Of a stretch of 64,000 nt of DNA, positions 1-11,202 are shown in pieces. The position numbers and the translations under genes are program-made. Source of the DNA: Micrasema longulum (taxonomy: Eukaryota > Arthropoda > Insecta > Trichoptera > Brachycentridae); contig JAGVSM010002703.1 of assembly GCA_022494885.1 (NCBI GenBank), positions 496,001 through 560,000 on the forward strand, read 5' to 3'. The notes beneath the pieces are model-generated. The model was not told the DNA's origin. It was given only the letters and a program-made list of their open reading frames with translations, and did not search any database. Every line of letters begins with the position of its first letter. Position 1 is the stretch's first letter.

Positions 1-135
1 TATTCCACTAAGTAATAACGTAAGTTTACTCTCTTTTACTGATTTATAAATTTTAATTACAGATAATTGGTCGAAAGCGTGAGTGAGTCACGGTGCCGGA
101 CAAATCGTGATTCTTTATTCTTTTTCCTTTTTCAG

Positions 136-485
136 ATTCGAAGATGTCTTCTACCAGCGTAAACGTAGGAATTTCTGGCGATGCCAAGATTAGTAGCCGC
201 GTGTTGAAGCCGCCGGGCGGTGGCCACACAGACATCTTCGCCCCCCCCGAAGAACAGGTCCTGAAGCCCAGGCCGAAGAATAATCAGCAGAATTCGGCGA
301 TGATGGGTGAAATCATGGGTAAAAGTGTTGATTCTAATGGCACTAAACAAAATGGCGCCAAGGAAGCGTGTCCCGCCGGCGACGGGCCCGTGTGTGCCCC
401 AAAGCCAGTGGAAGTCCCCAAGGCATCTGAACCCGCACCTAGAGGAAGAGTTCCTCCCGGCGGGTTCTCATCCGGCCTGTGGTAG
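136..485 (+). CDS. Jupiter: Jupiter / HN1-JPT family microtubule-associated protein, last coding exon
   Basis: Jupiter is a small, mostly disordered microtubule-associated protein. The 113-residue frame from the ATG at 144 has both signature blocks of the family: SSRVLKPPGGGHTDIF near residues 17-32 and the C-terminal RVPPGGFSSGLW, which ends the protein at the stop at 483-485. The middle is rich in Pro, Lys and Asn as expected. A polypyrimidine tract ending in ttcag at 131-135 is a convincing splice acceptor, so this is a downstream exon. The ATG lies 8 nt inside the exon and the frame is open back to the acceptor, so this Met may be the start in one isoform and internal in others whose first exons lie left of the window. 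Family assignment is firm; the start is uncertain. Confidence 0.9.
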
Positions 486-1870
486 AACGATTCATTTATC
501 GCTAACAGCTTTTATTTGAAAGGACAAAATATTTATATATGCTATAAAGACAACATGACAACTCGACTCAGTATAATAACATTTAATTTTTTCCCTTACA
601 TATAGATTTCCAAAAAAATAAAATGTCTTCCATGGAATATTTCAAAGGCATCTTCACGAGATAGTGAAATTTTTGGTAAAATAAGACATTAATTTTATTA
701 TGCTTGAAAGGGACCAATATACTGGTTTGCGAGACCTATTATTTTCATTTTAAATTTAATTAAAACAATCTTTGTCTCATTAATTCACACCGTTTCATAG
801 TTTATTTTATTCATTTTCGTCATCATCATTCATTTGTAAAATTTACTATGTACCTTATACGAATTCCAAAATTATTGTGTAGCTTTTTATAGAATTAGGG
901 AACTTCCTGAAATATTTGAGATGCCACAAAATACAATTTCGTCTTCGTAGTACTAATGCTAAAATGTTAAATAAATTTTCCACGTAAAATCTTCCCGGAC
1001 ATTGTCTTCCCTCTGTACACGACAATTATTATGGAATATGTATTTATTTTATGTATGTATTAATTGCTCTCGTTTTAAATTAACCAAAAGTGATATAATA
1101 TTTATTTAAGTTGCATTTATTAAGATAATCTTTAATATTAATTTTAGTTTGTGCATTTTGCACATAAAACATCCGCACAGTGGCCATTTTAGTGTCCCGA
1201 GTGATTAGTATCATCTTAACCCGAGAGTTTGTCTTTAGCGATATATATGAATACATTGACTTAGATCCAAATGTTGAACAGACACATCATCGATGTGTTT
1301 GTTCCAACTTGTGGTGCTAAATTAGGTTCTCAATGGCTTTCTCTCTTTTAATCTTGAGAATCATTTTATGTGACGTTTGCCTTAACCAATCCAACAGTAT
1401 CAGTATAATACTTATATTGATAAGCTTATTGGTGTTTTCTTCGATGGTTTTACTCTCCAAATTGTGGTAGCGAGTTTGATAAGTTCTTATTGAGCTTGAA
1501 TGACCAAATTATGATGCCACCATTTTGAAACATTTTGTGGTTATTCTACTGTTAATGTTCTTAAAATATGATATCATATTTAAAATCTAAAGAATATACT
1601 CGATTATTCGATACAAAAGCGAGTTGGTCAATGTATGTTGTAATGTGCGTGTCTTCATGTAACTTTGTAAAGACGAATCTTTATGCATTTAATGCAAGTT
1701 GATAGAAATACCAAATATAAATATGTATGTTCACAGTGAGTACTGTTCACTATTGGATACAATGATGACTGAATTTGATGTACTTACTTACATGACCTTT
1801 TTTCCACTATTTACTAATAGTTTTTGTATTTATTGGTAAATAAATTGAAATTTTATACTTGCAACAACTC
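486..1870 (+). other. Jupiter: probable Jupiter 3'UTR
   Basis: AT-rich sequence without coding potential follows the Jupiter stop. AATAAA signals occur at 617-622 (proximal) and 1839-1844 (distal), so short and long 3'UTRs are both possible. The extent is inferred from the signals only. Confidence 0.5.
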
Positions 1871-3689
1871 TTTTATTTCATTGTTATAATATTTTTGTGA
1901 TGTTGATCGAAATTCCCATTTAACAGTTCGATTCATTCATTACCATACATGGAGCCACTATTGTTCTGATGAAAAGGTCTTAGTCACTCTATTGTGTTGC
2001 TTCAAAATATTGTAATGCTAATGGCTGGCCAAATTATATTTTTAGGTATATTTCAAATAGTTGCTTGGAATCTGAGAAGAATAATGATTATAATGCCTAT
2101 TCAAAATATAACATGTTGATTCGTCATAACTTTATTGAATTGCAATTAATTAATTTTTATAAAATATAAACAATATTGGAAATTATAAATAAATTAACTA
2201 TAGTAGTTTTTTTTTTTATAAATTTTGAAAATAATTCCATTAAAATATGTATAACTTTAAGAGGGGAAAAAGTTGCCTTAAATATTGTGAACTGCTGAAG
2301 AAAACTCATAGTTCGGATCTCATTTCCAAATTAAGTGGCCGATTATGTTAGAAAATGACAAAAGAAACATCAACCAAGTGCCTTGCACAGTTAAAAAATG
2401 TGTGTCGCGAAATGTAAATATTTCTCTTGATACAGGCATAATATTAATATTATCTACTGAAAAAGACAGAAAAAAAATGTAATTAGTACAGATTTATTTG
2501 TATTTAAAATCTTGAACATATGTTTTTTCCTTTCTCTGCATTTAATGAATTTGTCAAGTTTTCTACTTCACACCTACATGGATTTGATGAGTACCTACTC
2601 CTCTTTCAATGTTTATATCATGTCTCGGAAACATTCAGATTTTAATTTACGCTACATAACCTTTATTTGAAGTTCTAACTTTGTGAATTTTTTATATTGA
2701 ATAATGTAAATATTATGTTTAATTTTGTTTTACATCAATGAACAAAACCGGTTAGCATCAAGTCTTTCCAAACAAAGTTAGGTGTATAAAAAAGTTGATT
2801 TGCATTTTCCCTTAAGTGGATATGATATCTATGAAGGTCACACATCAATAGATAAATGGATAGATAATATATTGAAATATAATGTAATGTTTATAAACAA
2901 CCAACTAGATAAGTTTCAATTTATAGAATCATTCGATTAAAATCATTAGATGTAATAAAAGATAAAAGGTATCTTTATATTAGTAGTTTCCAACAAAAAA
3001 AGTATATTTTTGAAATATAAAGCGAACAAACTACAGTAACTTGTAGGGATATATTTTGGCGATTGTATTTTAGTAAACAAAATTATTATAAAAATTACAC
3101 ACACAAAATTAAATTAATTTTGAGGAATCTAGTCACAAAAATATATTCAAACTATGTATAAGTAGGTAAAATAATAAACATTGCAACTTTAAAATAATTT
3201 ATTGGAAAAGTGCTAACCAAATTTTTTTACAAGTTCATACAATTTATAACTAAACATCTCTCTTTTCATAAAAATAATGGAATCAGGATTGGAATGTTTG
3301 ATTCGTATAACAGAATGTACACATTTATTTATTGAATACTTGACCAGAGTAAAATATATAATTAAATAAAAAAAATATACCTCAAAATTAGTGGTTATTA
3401 GTAAAATAAAATGGTTATTAGTAAAATTAGTGGTTAAAAACAAAGTTGTTTTATTTATTTTATTATAATGAATAACCACAAAGTTAGTGCTTCAAATATA
3501 AACTTTAAATTATACCTTACTGGAAAAACCTGTAGCTGTTTTATATAAATACAGGTATTAACTCTCACCTAAAAATTCACAGAAGTGAAAAACGATTAAG
3601 TCTGTCTTTATTACATACAAGTTTTCATGTTGTCTGCAGTGTAAGTAGGGCTAAAAAAATAGGTATTGTATTCTAACTTTACAAAATGG
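1871..3689. other. AT-rich intergenic stretch, nothing recognised
   Basis: No gene, clear repeat boundary or regulatory motif was recognised. The only longer frame here (3213-3479, minus) is low-complexity Asn/Phe/Ile-rich sequence typical of AT-rich noise. Confidence 0.5.
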
Positions 3690-4490
3690 CTGTACAAATA
3701 AAGGTTAAGATTTTAACTTCACAAAAATCAACTGATGGAAGAAAAATGGATGCTTGCTACTGCTACTACCTTCACGCCATTTCTCTGTAGGGGTAGACAG
3801 AGAGAATGGACTGCCACACAAGTCTATCCTGGCTTACATTTCTAGTTTCTTCCACATTCATACATGCCCTACGGTTCTGCCTGCTTTTGACATAACCAGA
3901 ATTAAGATTTTGGTTTATCTGATCATGTTATGTCTTTCTTGGTTGTCCTCGTCTCACTTTACCGTTCATTTTCGCCATATTTACTTTTTGTACCATTCTT
4001 TCGTCATCTAGTCGTTATACATGACCAAACCATCTCAGAGACTCTTTCTTAATCTTATCAATTATACCTGACTTAGATTTACACTCGCCTGATTTCATCA
4101 TTCGTAACCCTGTCATTCATTGATTTCCCACACATTCGTCTAAGAGATCGCATTTCGACCGCGTTCATTCGGCTTTCATCCTTCCTCTGCCAGCTCCATG
4201 TTTCACTTCCATATATAAGTGTTGGGACTAAAACTCCGTTGTGCACTGCCAGTTTAGATTAAATTGACTTATTTTATTAGCAATTATTGTGCTTAACGCG
4301 CTGTTCATTTTGCTGTCCGCATTCACTCTTCTTTCAACATCTTTTTCTACTCTTCAATCTCTTGAAAACATGCTTCCATGGATGCTTAGATAGGCAATAT
4401 GGTCAAAGTTACAGTGTTTAAAGTGATCACATTAACCAATTAATGACAGATAAATGTAAATGCCTAGACTTCTATATTTCCATCTGAAAA
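3690..4490. repeat. family-A inverted-repeat element copy, split by a LINE
   Basis: Bases 3690-3755 and 4378-4490 each match separate parts of the family-A element best seen at 11932-12357 and 22156-22500: the 'cttcacaaaaatcaactgatg' side, then the 'aatgacaga..aaatgcctagactt' side. The intervening 3756-4377 is a LINE insertion with a 10-bp target duplication. Confidence 0.6.
3756..4377 (-). mobile_element. 5'-truncated non-LTR retrotransposon, 3' end (family E)
   Basis: Read on the minus strand this is the degenerate C-terminal part of a LINE reverse-transcriptase ORF. It includes VLVPTLIYGSETW, a WFGH block and an RRGQPRKT-like block, broken by stops and frameshifts. It ends in a GTA/GCA-rich tail. 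The insertion is bounded by the exact direct repeat ATGGATGCTT at 3746-3755 and 4378-4387, consistent with target-primed reverse transcription. Related 3' ends lie at 15118-15345 and 57730-58140. Clade is uncertain. Confidence 0.75.
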
Positions 4491-4709
4491 GAGTTTTATA
4501 TCTTTGTTAAAATATCTATTATGTTTTTAGATTATCGTAGTGCCTACAATTAATTAGTGCTATGTTCAGCATTATTTATAAATTTATTTTTACAACAAAC
4601 TCGTTATTTTTATATAAAAATTACATTAATGTTTTTTATGTAAAAATAATTATGTAAGCATAAATCTATGCATAATGCTGAAGAAAGGAACAATAGTTAG
4701 TTGTAGGTA

Positions 4710-7700
4710 CTACAATTTAGAATTCTCTATCATTGGTGATTTTGAGGTGGTAAGATTTTTTTGGGAATGTGTATAAGATAATGCTCTGTAGAGTTGGAAC
4801 GCCTGAGTTAATCCGACAAACACATTCACCGCACAAAGACTATAGTTTTTGGGAGTTATGACAAGACAATATCGGGACCATATCACCCCAGTAGCAGCTA
4901 ATGTTGCAGATTGTGACACGGAGAGAGTTTCAGCCGGCCTCTGCAAATCTCCAATACCGGCGATTACCAATCCCTGAAATGTATGAATAAGAAAATAAAT
5001 GTGAGGTACAAAATTATAGAGAATCAATAAGTAAATCCTTTGTTTTTTTATACTAGGAGTTAGTTGAGGTACCCACATCCCTCACTAACTAACTTCACTT
5101 GTACGTTCATGATATTACCTTACTTTAATCTGTTATAAATTGTTGGAAAACAAGTCCACAGGTACTTATTTATTTAGTATTATATTATGTCCCAGTTAGT
5201 AGAGTGGTATACATTTTAAAATGATGTATGTACTAGTTTAATATAAAATATCTAGATAATAGACACATTATTTCAGTTAATAATTTTTATTTGTTTTTGC
5301 CTTATGTTTATGAAAAACATCAATAACAAATTATGATAGGTAAATCTAAAATTAAAAAAAAAATGTTTTTAGTTATAAGAGTAATAAATAAATGGAATTT
5401 AAATAGTTACAGAAGTAAAATATACATATTAGTTATTATAAAAATACATCTCTCAATAAAAAACATCTTAAGTTGAATTGAATTGAGAGATTTTTCGAAG
5501 TACCCTTAGCCAAAAATTATCGTTTAGAGAATTGTTTTTTTCAGTATGACATACCTACGTAGAATTAAGAATTCTTAATTCTATGATGACATATTATCAA
5601 AGTGGTTTTCATGCAAACAGATCAATAAAATACACTTAGTTAATTTACCATCATCAAAATGTTTTATTATAATAACGATTAAAATAAAAATATTAGGGTG
5701 CGTTTTGAGGAAATATGCGAAATTAGTATCAGACTTAGTGAGATTTAGTGAACAAAATTTCTTGCTGGTTATGAACATAGAATTAAGAATAGTCCAGAAA
5801 CCGCATACGCACATCAAACAGAAGGCGACTCAACTACTCATAAATGAGTAGGTTTACGTTTTGATCCATTAGTTTCTTTGTAGACGTCGCTCAGTACGCA
5901 ACTCCTAATTTGAATTCAACTATGCCGTGTTGTGTCCTTTTAAAGTGTAGAAATACTGCTACGATCCTAAAGAAACAGGATGGTATCACATTTCATGTGT
6001 AATTAGCAAACTAATGTTTAAGTAGCAAATGCATTACTTAAAAATTGAATTATTTTTCCATCTGTCAGATTGTCGAAGAAACAAAATGGAAATTTCGTTA
6101 GTGTTCCCAGGGTAGTAAATTTTGTTTACCCTACTTTGCTCATCCAATGAAAGAACTAATGAAAATTAGACCTCGGATTAAACAACGCCGTGGAGGATAT
6201 TTGAACGATATTATCTTTAAAACATAAATATTATTTAACATGATATAAAAATATCCGTTGTATGTAAAATAAAATTGGTTTTATATTTTAAGTTCAAAGT
6301 TCATTAATTCAATTACTCTTATTAAATGACCCTTTACTTATCTACTCTGTTGTATCAATCAATGTTTCCGAGGGCACAATAAAATTTTAGAGAAATTAAC
6401 AGATTGCTTTTTTTTACCTTACTTTTGTGTTATAATTATATTTTTTCCCATCTGGCAACATTACGCGGCGACATCCCGAATGCGCGCGGCGAAGATAGAG
6501 CGATGTATTCAAATATGATTATACGCTTTATCTGGACAATTATTAATTCTATGGTTATGCATGCAGCTTGTAATTATGATTATATGATGAAATAAATTTT
6601 GACTTAGGACTGTTTGAAAAATCACTCTTCAATTACAAGAAATAAGGATATATTAGATGTACACGTAAGAAAGAGATATACATATTTCCTTCGTTCATAT
6701 TTAACTCTGTGTAGCTCGTTACCATAGATACGATACTAGCTGGCAGCTGTCGAAATTTTGAATAGTGTACTTAAGAATATAACTAATTATCTAATTATTC
6801 CATAAATTGGATTGTATTTACGAATGAAACAAAACATTTGTTATGTTTTTCACAGCTGTAGTGCAATTAAGGCATTTTTTCATCACACATGAGGGCATGT
6901 TTAGTAGTATTATGTCTTATCACAATGAAATTCCATAAAAAAATGAAGCCATGGAAGGCATTACCCACGAATTGAAATGCCATTTTCACTGTCTATAAAA
7001 GTAAAATTTATATATTTGTATGAAAATTTAAAGCATCTTCACCGGTATCCTGTAATTGAAAATGTTTAAAAAAAAAATTTATATGCATATATTTTATTTT
7101 TAATCCAGAAAACTTAATTTTACTTTGTAAATAAAATTGAAGATAATATGTTAACTTCCCATTGTAATACGGGCCGGTCTATTTATTATATGTCAGTGCT
7201 CTCTATATCTTATAATCACGTTTTTGCAGATTTGTGACATTGATCCATTGATTAAATATAAATAACATTATTTAAGAGAGTAAATATTCTTTAAATACTG
7301 AATTTAACTCTCAAAAAAAGTTTATCTAATATTAAAAAAAAACACATAAGTAGCTAGTGTTAAAATAAACATTACAACTAAAACAGAATTAATAAAAATA
7401 GGTTTAACCTACCCATTTTACTAAAGGACACCAGAAAAATATTGTTTTTGGACCTAAAAGAAATTCATAACATGTAAATGCCCAAAATGTGTGGTAATAA
7501 TATATTTTTTTAATATGATAAATATTTTTGATACACAAAGGTAAGAAAGGTGCAGATTAAAATTTTAATGAAATATTATTTTGTTAAAATTATTATTATT
7601 TTGCCATGCCACAAAATGTATATGTAAACCCTCTGAACCGTTTAGACATTTTAATTAAATATATAAAAAATCCCAAATCTCTAGGACTCCGTTCTTTCAG

Positions 7701-8578
7701 GATTCTGTTTGTAAAGCAGACGTATCTATCTGAAGGATTTTTTACAAGATAACCTTGATGATTTAATAGCAATTTATAACTTTTATTTCAAAATTGATTT
7801 TTTCACTACTTTTTACGATAAAATTTTATTTACATTTTATTTGATTTCAATACTGTTTTTTCATGAACACACTTCGGTCGGGAAAGGTATTGTACCTGCG
7901 GACCGCTGGCGACGGGCGAAAATAAAGGTCCCACGCAAATTTCTTTAATTTGTTTAGATCGCTATTACTTCGAAAATAATAAAAATATTTCAATAAAAAT
8001 TTCTACATACTAACTCAGCATTCCTTAGCTATAAAATTACAAACCAAAACCAAATATTATTTGTAATTCAACATCATAATGGTTCAATTTTTTAAGTAAA
8101 ACTCGATTTCTATTTAATAACATTACATATTTTGTATTTTATTTTATATTTTGTATAAAAAAAGAGGATTTGAATTGCTATTTGATAATTATGTACATAT
8201 ACTTAAGACCTTAACAAAGAGATTGAGATTTTCATATAAAAACATTGGATAATTCCATCTTTTTTGCCTTTGAAATGAGGCCATCATCAATCGACTGAAT
8301 GGGTAAAAATACCTTTCCCGCCCAAATTGTGTTAACATGATTTTAAGTAGCATTTGTAAAGCTTTTCTAAGCAGTTCGCTTCAATAATGTTCAAACTTCA
8401 AGGATAATTAATTTGTGTATAGTTTTTTTTTCTTATACATGGAACAAATAAAATAAATGAATTTTCATTTATATTTTCAGAGTTAATATTCACCTGCGGG
8501 ATGTTCCCATAATGGCCTAATTTTTTTTGGAACAAACTTATCTACGTAATTGATTGTACGTATGTATAAGGCCGACAT
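4710..8578 (-). CDS. MPC2: mitochondrial pyruvate carrier 2, copy A (three coding exons)
   Basis: MPC2 pairs with MPC1 in the inner mitochondrial membrane to import pyruvate. Coding exons on the minus strand are 8578-8494, 7453-7413 and 4973-4710; all introns are GT-AG, in phases 1 and 0, and the spliced frame is 129 aa with no stops (family members are about 127 aa). Recognisable blocks are the amphipathic N-terminus KFVPKKIRPLWEHPAG, then GPKTIFFWCPLVKW, GLVIAGIGDLQRPAETLS, ATGVIWSRYCLVITPKN and YSLCAVNVFVG, covering the expected hydrophobic segments. An AATAAA lies at 4588-4583. Compared with copy B and the family, A departs at normally conserved sites (RYSLVIIPKN reads RYCLVITPKN; WAP reads WCP) and has a longer C-terminus. 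Introns hold a MITE (intron 1) and a P-like element plus footprint (intron 2). It looks intact; expression is unknown. Confidence 0.88.
5546..5593. mobile_element. probable excision footprint of a P-like element
   Basis: An exact 8-bp direct repeat, ATGACATA (5546-5553 and 5586-5593), brackets 32 bp. Inside is the 24-bp perfect palindrome at 5560-5583, whose halves equal the terminal 12-14 bp of the P-like element at 5776 (TAGAATTAAGAA and TTCTTAATTCTATG). Two short TIR stubs between target-site duplications are what P-element excision typically leaves. Six bases (cctacg) sit where the first two TIR bases should be. Confidence 0.7.
5776..6553. mobile_element. non-autonomous P-element-like transposon, copy 1 (778 bp)
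   Basis: The ends are inverted repeats of about 20 bp: CATAGAATTAAGAATAGTCC at the left and its complement with two mismatches at the right. The flanking 8-mers GTTATGAA and GTTATGCA are a target duplication with one mismatch. At 5922-6002 (+) a 26-codon frame begins MPCCVLLKCRNTA and ends GITFHV, matching the start of a THAP (C2CH) zinc finger as found at the N-terminus of P-element transposases; a GT at the frame's end could be a splice donor. The remaining interior has no intact transposase. A second copy is at 54441-55191. It lies in intron 2 of MPC2-A. Confidence 0.75.
7861..8340. mobile_element. TIR-flanked MITE in MPC2-A intron 1
   Basis: The left end (tcatgaacacacttcgg..., including the core cgggaaaggtatt) and the complement of the right end (tcatgttaacacaatttggg..., same core) form imperfect TIRs of about 36 bp. 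No ORF is present. Its interior 8030-8278 is repeated almost exactly at 10954-11202. Superfamily not identified. Confidence 0.6.
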
Positions 8579-8674
8579 CTTAACTAAACTGATTCAAACG
8601 TGAATACTAACTACAAATGATAATATTTTCATACATATCTCACTGTAGTTGATAGTCTCTTATCACATAAAAGT

Positions 8675-8830
8675 GTTTATTTTGTATAATTAAATATTAT
8701 ATAAAAATTAGTAAAAAACTGACCTTCATCTTTTATAATCAAAGTAAAAAGTTTAGTTTTATTTTGTATAATTAAATAATATATAGTAAATAAGTAAAAA
8801 CTGACCTTCATCTTTTATAATCAAGAGTTA
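8675..8830. repeat. tandem duplication just upstream of MPC2-A
   Basis: Two adjacent units of about 85 bp share 'tattttgtataattaaata' and 'ctgaccttcatcttttata', starting near 8675 and 8760. They lie about 100 bp 5' of the MPC2-A start codon, where a promoter or 5'UTR would be. Confidence 0.65.
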
Positions 8831-9504
8831 ATTTTTATTTTTATGCAAGACGCATAACAGATTTTTCAATTAATTTTGAGTTTCGTAAAATTTCGTTGTG
8901 TATGTAAGATATGAAGACTAAAAATTTAATTTCGGAATCGTCGTAAAATTATGGAGAAGGCATTTTATAAAGATCTCATTAAGTTGCCACATGCTTCGAA
9001 AATATTTAAAGGAGTATAAACCTGTACAAATCACAGTTGTTTAGTTAATTAATATGAGATACGTATTACTCCTTGCAAAAGGATGAAATAAATGTCTTTT
9101 GTAAAATAGTTTGAAATAAAATGTTAACTTTGAGCATTTCACATATACTTTTGGCTAACAAAATGGTGAAAATTCTCTTGAGAAAATATCATTTGATCCT
9201 TTTATGGTTTCTCTTATCTCGACTACTTAGAAAGATATCTTTCGGCAAGATTAAGTAAACAATCCGAGGAGTTAAGAGAGAATTTGCAAAAGCATTGTAA
9301 TTTAACAATAATCTAAGAATTTAATTTAACCTTGTTTACATTTAAAATGTTTTCAGCTTACAATTTAAAAGTTTTACTTGACTCAAATATTTTTGCTTTA
9401 TAGAATAATTAATTTCATTTTAATAGAAATTCTTTTCTGAAAATTGTAGTTACATAGTTGCATGGAATTTTTTTTTTCAAGAGATGGCAATTAAAAAAAA
9501 ACTG

Positions 9505-10478
9505 CTAATATCATCATCATCATTCCCTTTCCGCACCTAATCGTGCATAGGGTACTGAATTGGTACACCAATCGCAGCATATTTTATTTTTTTATTTTTC
9601 TTTCTGTTGACGCCCATGGGGCTTTTACATTATACATACTATATAATAAGAATAAGTTACACATTAAACATAATTAACATTTTTTCAAATATAAAAATTA
9701 AAAAAAAAATATTATTAATATTTAAAAATAAAGTTACATAGTTAACATAATACACTATTAAGACATAATACATACATTATATTATGTTTATAATATAAGG
9801 CATAACAGGATTCAAATAAAACATAATTATAATTTATTTTTTTAAATTTTTTTTACACCGGTAAACTAAACTTTAAAGTGAAGTTATTTAAAATGTTGAA
9901 AACTGAAAAGGGTTTTATAAACTAAAAATATAAAACATAACACGGGCCAACTTTTAAGCATACATAAATACGATCAAGGATTTATTGACTAGACTCAGTC
10001 GCGTCGGTCGCCTGTAGTACTTTGGTCTTGAATATGCTCAATGAGTAACGAAATATATCAACATCGCCATATTCATTACCAAGGCGATGAAGTCTAGCTA
10101 TAGGTGAATTTACATAGTAGTTGTGCCCGCTGGACACCTCGACAAACACCGACTTATTTCGTGTGCGACGGGAAGGTATTTTAATATTGACCAGTCGCGT
10201 TAAATCAGGGCTGTCCAGCGCGCCATTTACAATTTTATATAGGTTTATTAAATCGGTTAAGATTCTCCTATTCGAGAGAGTATCTCAATCAATTTTGTTA
10301 CATGAAGGTAAGGTGATCAGTCTTACGCTTCAGGTACCAGTTCAGGGACTATGAAATATCCTAGTGTGAAAATACCCTTTGAAATAAATATTTCATGTGA
10401 ATCATGTCGGAAATCGAACCCGACACCTCTTGCATGGTAGGCAAACGTGCTGACCATTACACCACGAGGCCGATATAA
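9505..10478 (-). repeat. tRNA-derived SINE (family S1), split by a LINE 3' end
   Basis: The tRNA-like head is at 10478-10400 on the minus strand, with box-A-like GTGTAATGGTCAGC and box-B-like GGTTCGATTTCC. The SINE tail (complement of gcatagggtactgaattggt) is at 9505-9580. The middle is displaced by the LINE at about 9583-10310. Compare the uninterrupted copy at 16651-16880. Confidence 0.7.
9583..10310 (-). mobile_element. LINE 3' end (RT C-terminus plus 3'UTR) inserted in a SINE
   Basis: On the minus strand, from about 10285 to 9990, an open frame reads ILTDLINLYKIVNGALDSP, later VFVEVSSGHNYYVNSPIARL and DIFRYSLSIFKTKVL before a stop. This is the usual C-terminal pattern of CR1/jockey-type LINE reverse transcriptases. 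An A-rich 3'UTR and an aataaa-type tail run down to about 9583. Confidence 0.7.
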
Positions 10479-10953
10479 CAAATAATTGATAATGCGAATC
10501 TTGCATTATATCCCTTTTCAGCATTGAAAGTGAATATTCAATGTCAATAATTTAAATTTAGAGCTTACAATTCTTATGGCATGCAGCCAGGTAATTTCAT
10601 TAACAATGTCAAGCTTGCCTTGTGCTGATTTGCATATTTGATAAATGCAATACCCATTTGTTTATATCAGGAAAAGGAAGTAGGTATGTATACATAATAT
10701 ACCTATACATGTGTATATATGGCAGCCAGTATATCTAATCTTAATGTTCACAGCATAAATTCAATAGCACAAACACACAATGTTAAAATTATAGGAGGCC
10801 ATATTAACAATCATCATCATTCCCTAAATATAAACAATAATTTTCCTTAATTTGCTAAATACGTGACGGCAACTGACGGCAGTTTTTTTTTTGTATTGAA
10901 AAAAATTACGTTAATTCGTATTAAAATTTAAGGCCCATTTTCTTTCGACAAGC

Positions 10954-11202
10954 TATAAAATTACAAACCAAAACCTAATATTATTTGTAATTCAACATCA
11001 TAATGGTTCAATTTTTAAAGTACAACTCGATTTCTATTTAATAACATTACATATTTTGTATTTTATTTTATATTTTGTATAAAAAAAAGAGGATTTGCAT
11101 TGCTATTTGATAATTATGTACATATACTTAAGACCTTAACAAAGAGATTGAGATTTTCATATAAAAACATTGGATAATTCCTTCTTTTTTGCCTTTGATG
11201 AT
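10954..11202. repeat. second copy of the 250-bp core of the 7861-8340 MITE
   Basis: Nearly identical to 8030-8278 by eye, with only a few substitutions and indels, and in direct orientation. The TIR ends of the MITE are missing on both sides, so this is either a truncated copy or a local duplication. A short neighbouring segment (11270-11345) recurs at 58445-58520. Confidence 0.75.

Noticed and set aside
78..102. Shared 10-mer gtgccggaca between the Jupiter intron and the H4 upstream region
   Set aside because: Too short and without extended similarity; likely chance.
3213..3479. 88-aa minus-strand frame with membrane-like composition
   Set aside because: Asn/Phe/Ile/Leu-rich sequence expected by chance in very AT-rich DNA, with internal near-repeats (ggttattagtaaaat) explaining the length.
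10380..10478. Possible functional tRNA gene on the minus strand
   Set aside because: It has box A/B-like motifs, but the arms do not pair into a proper cloverleaf, and the same sequence with a shared tail occurs repeatedly, so it is a SINE head.
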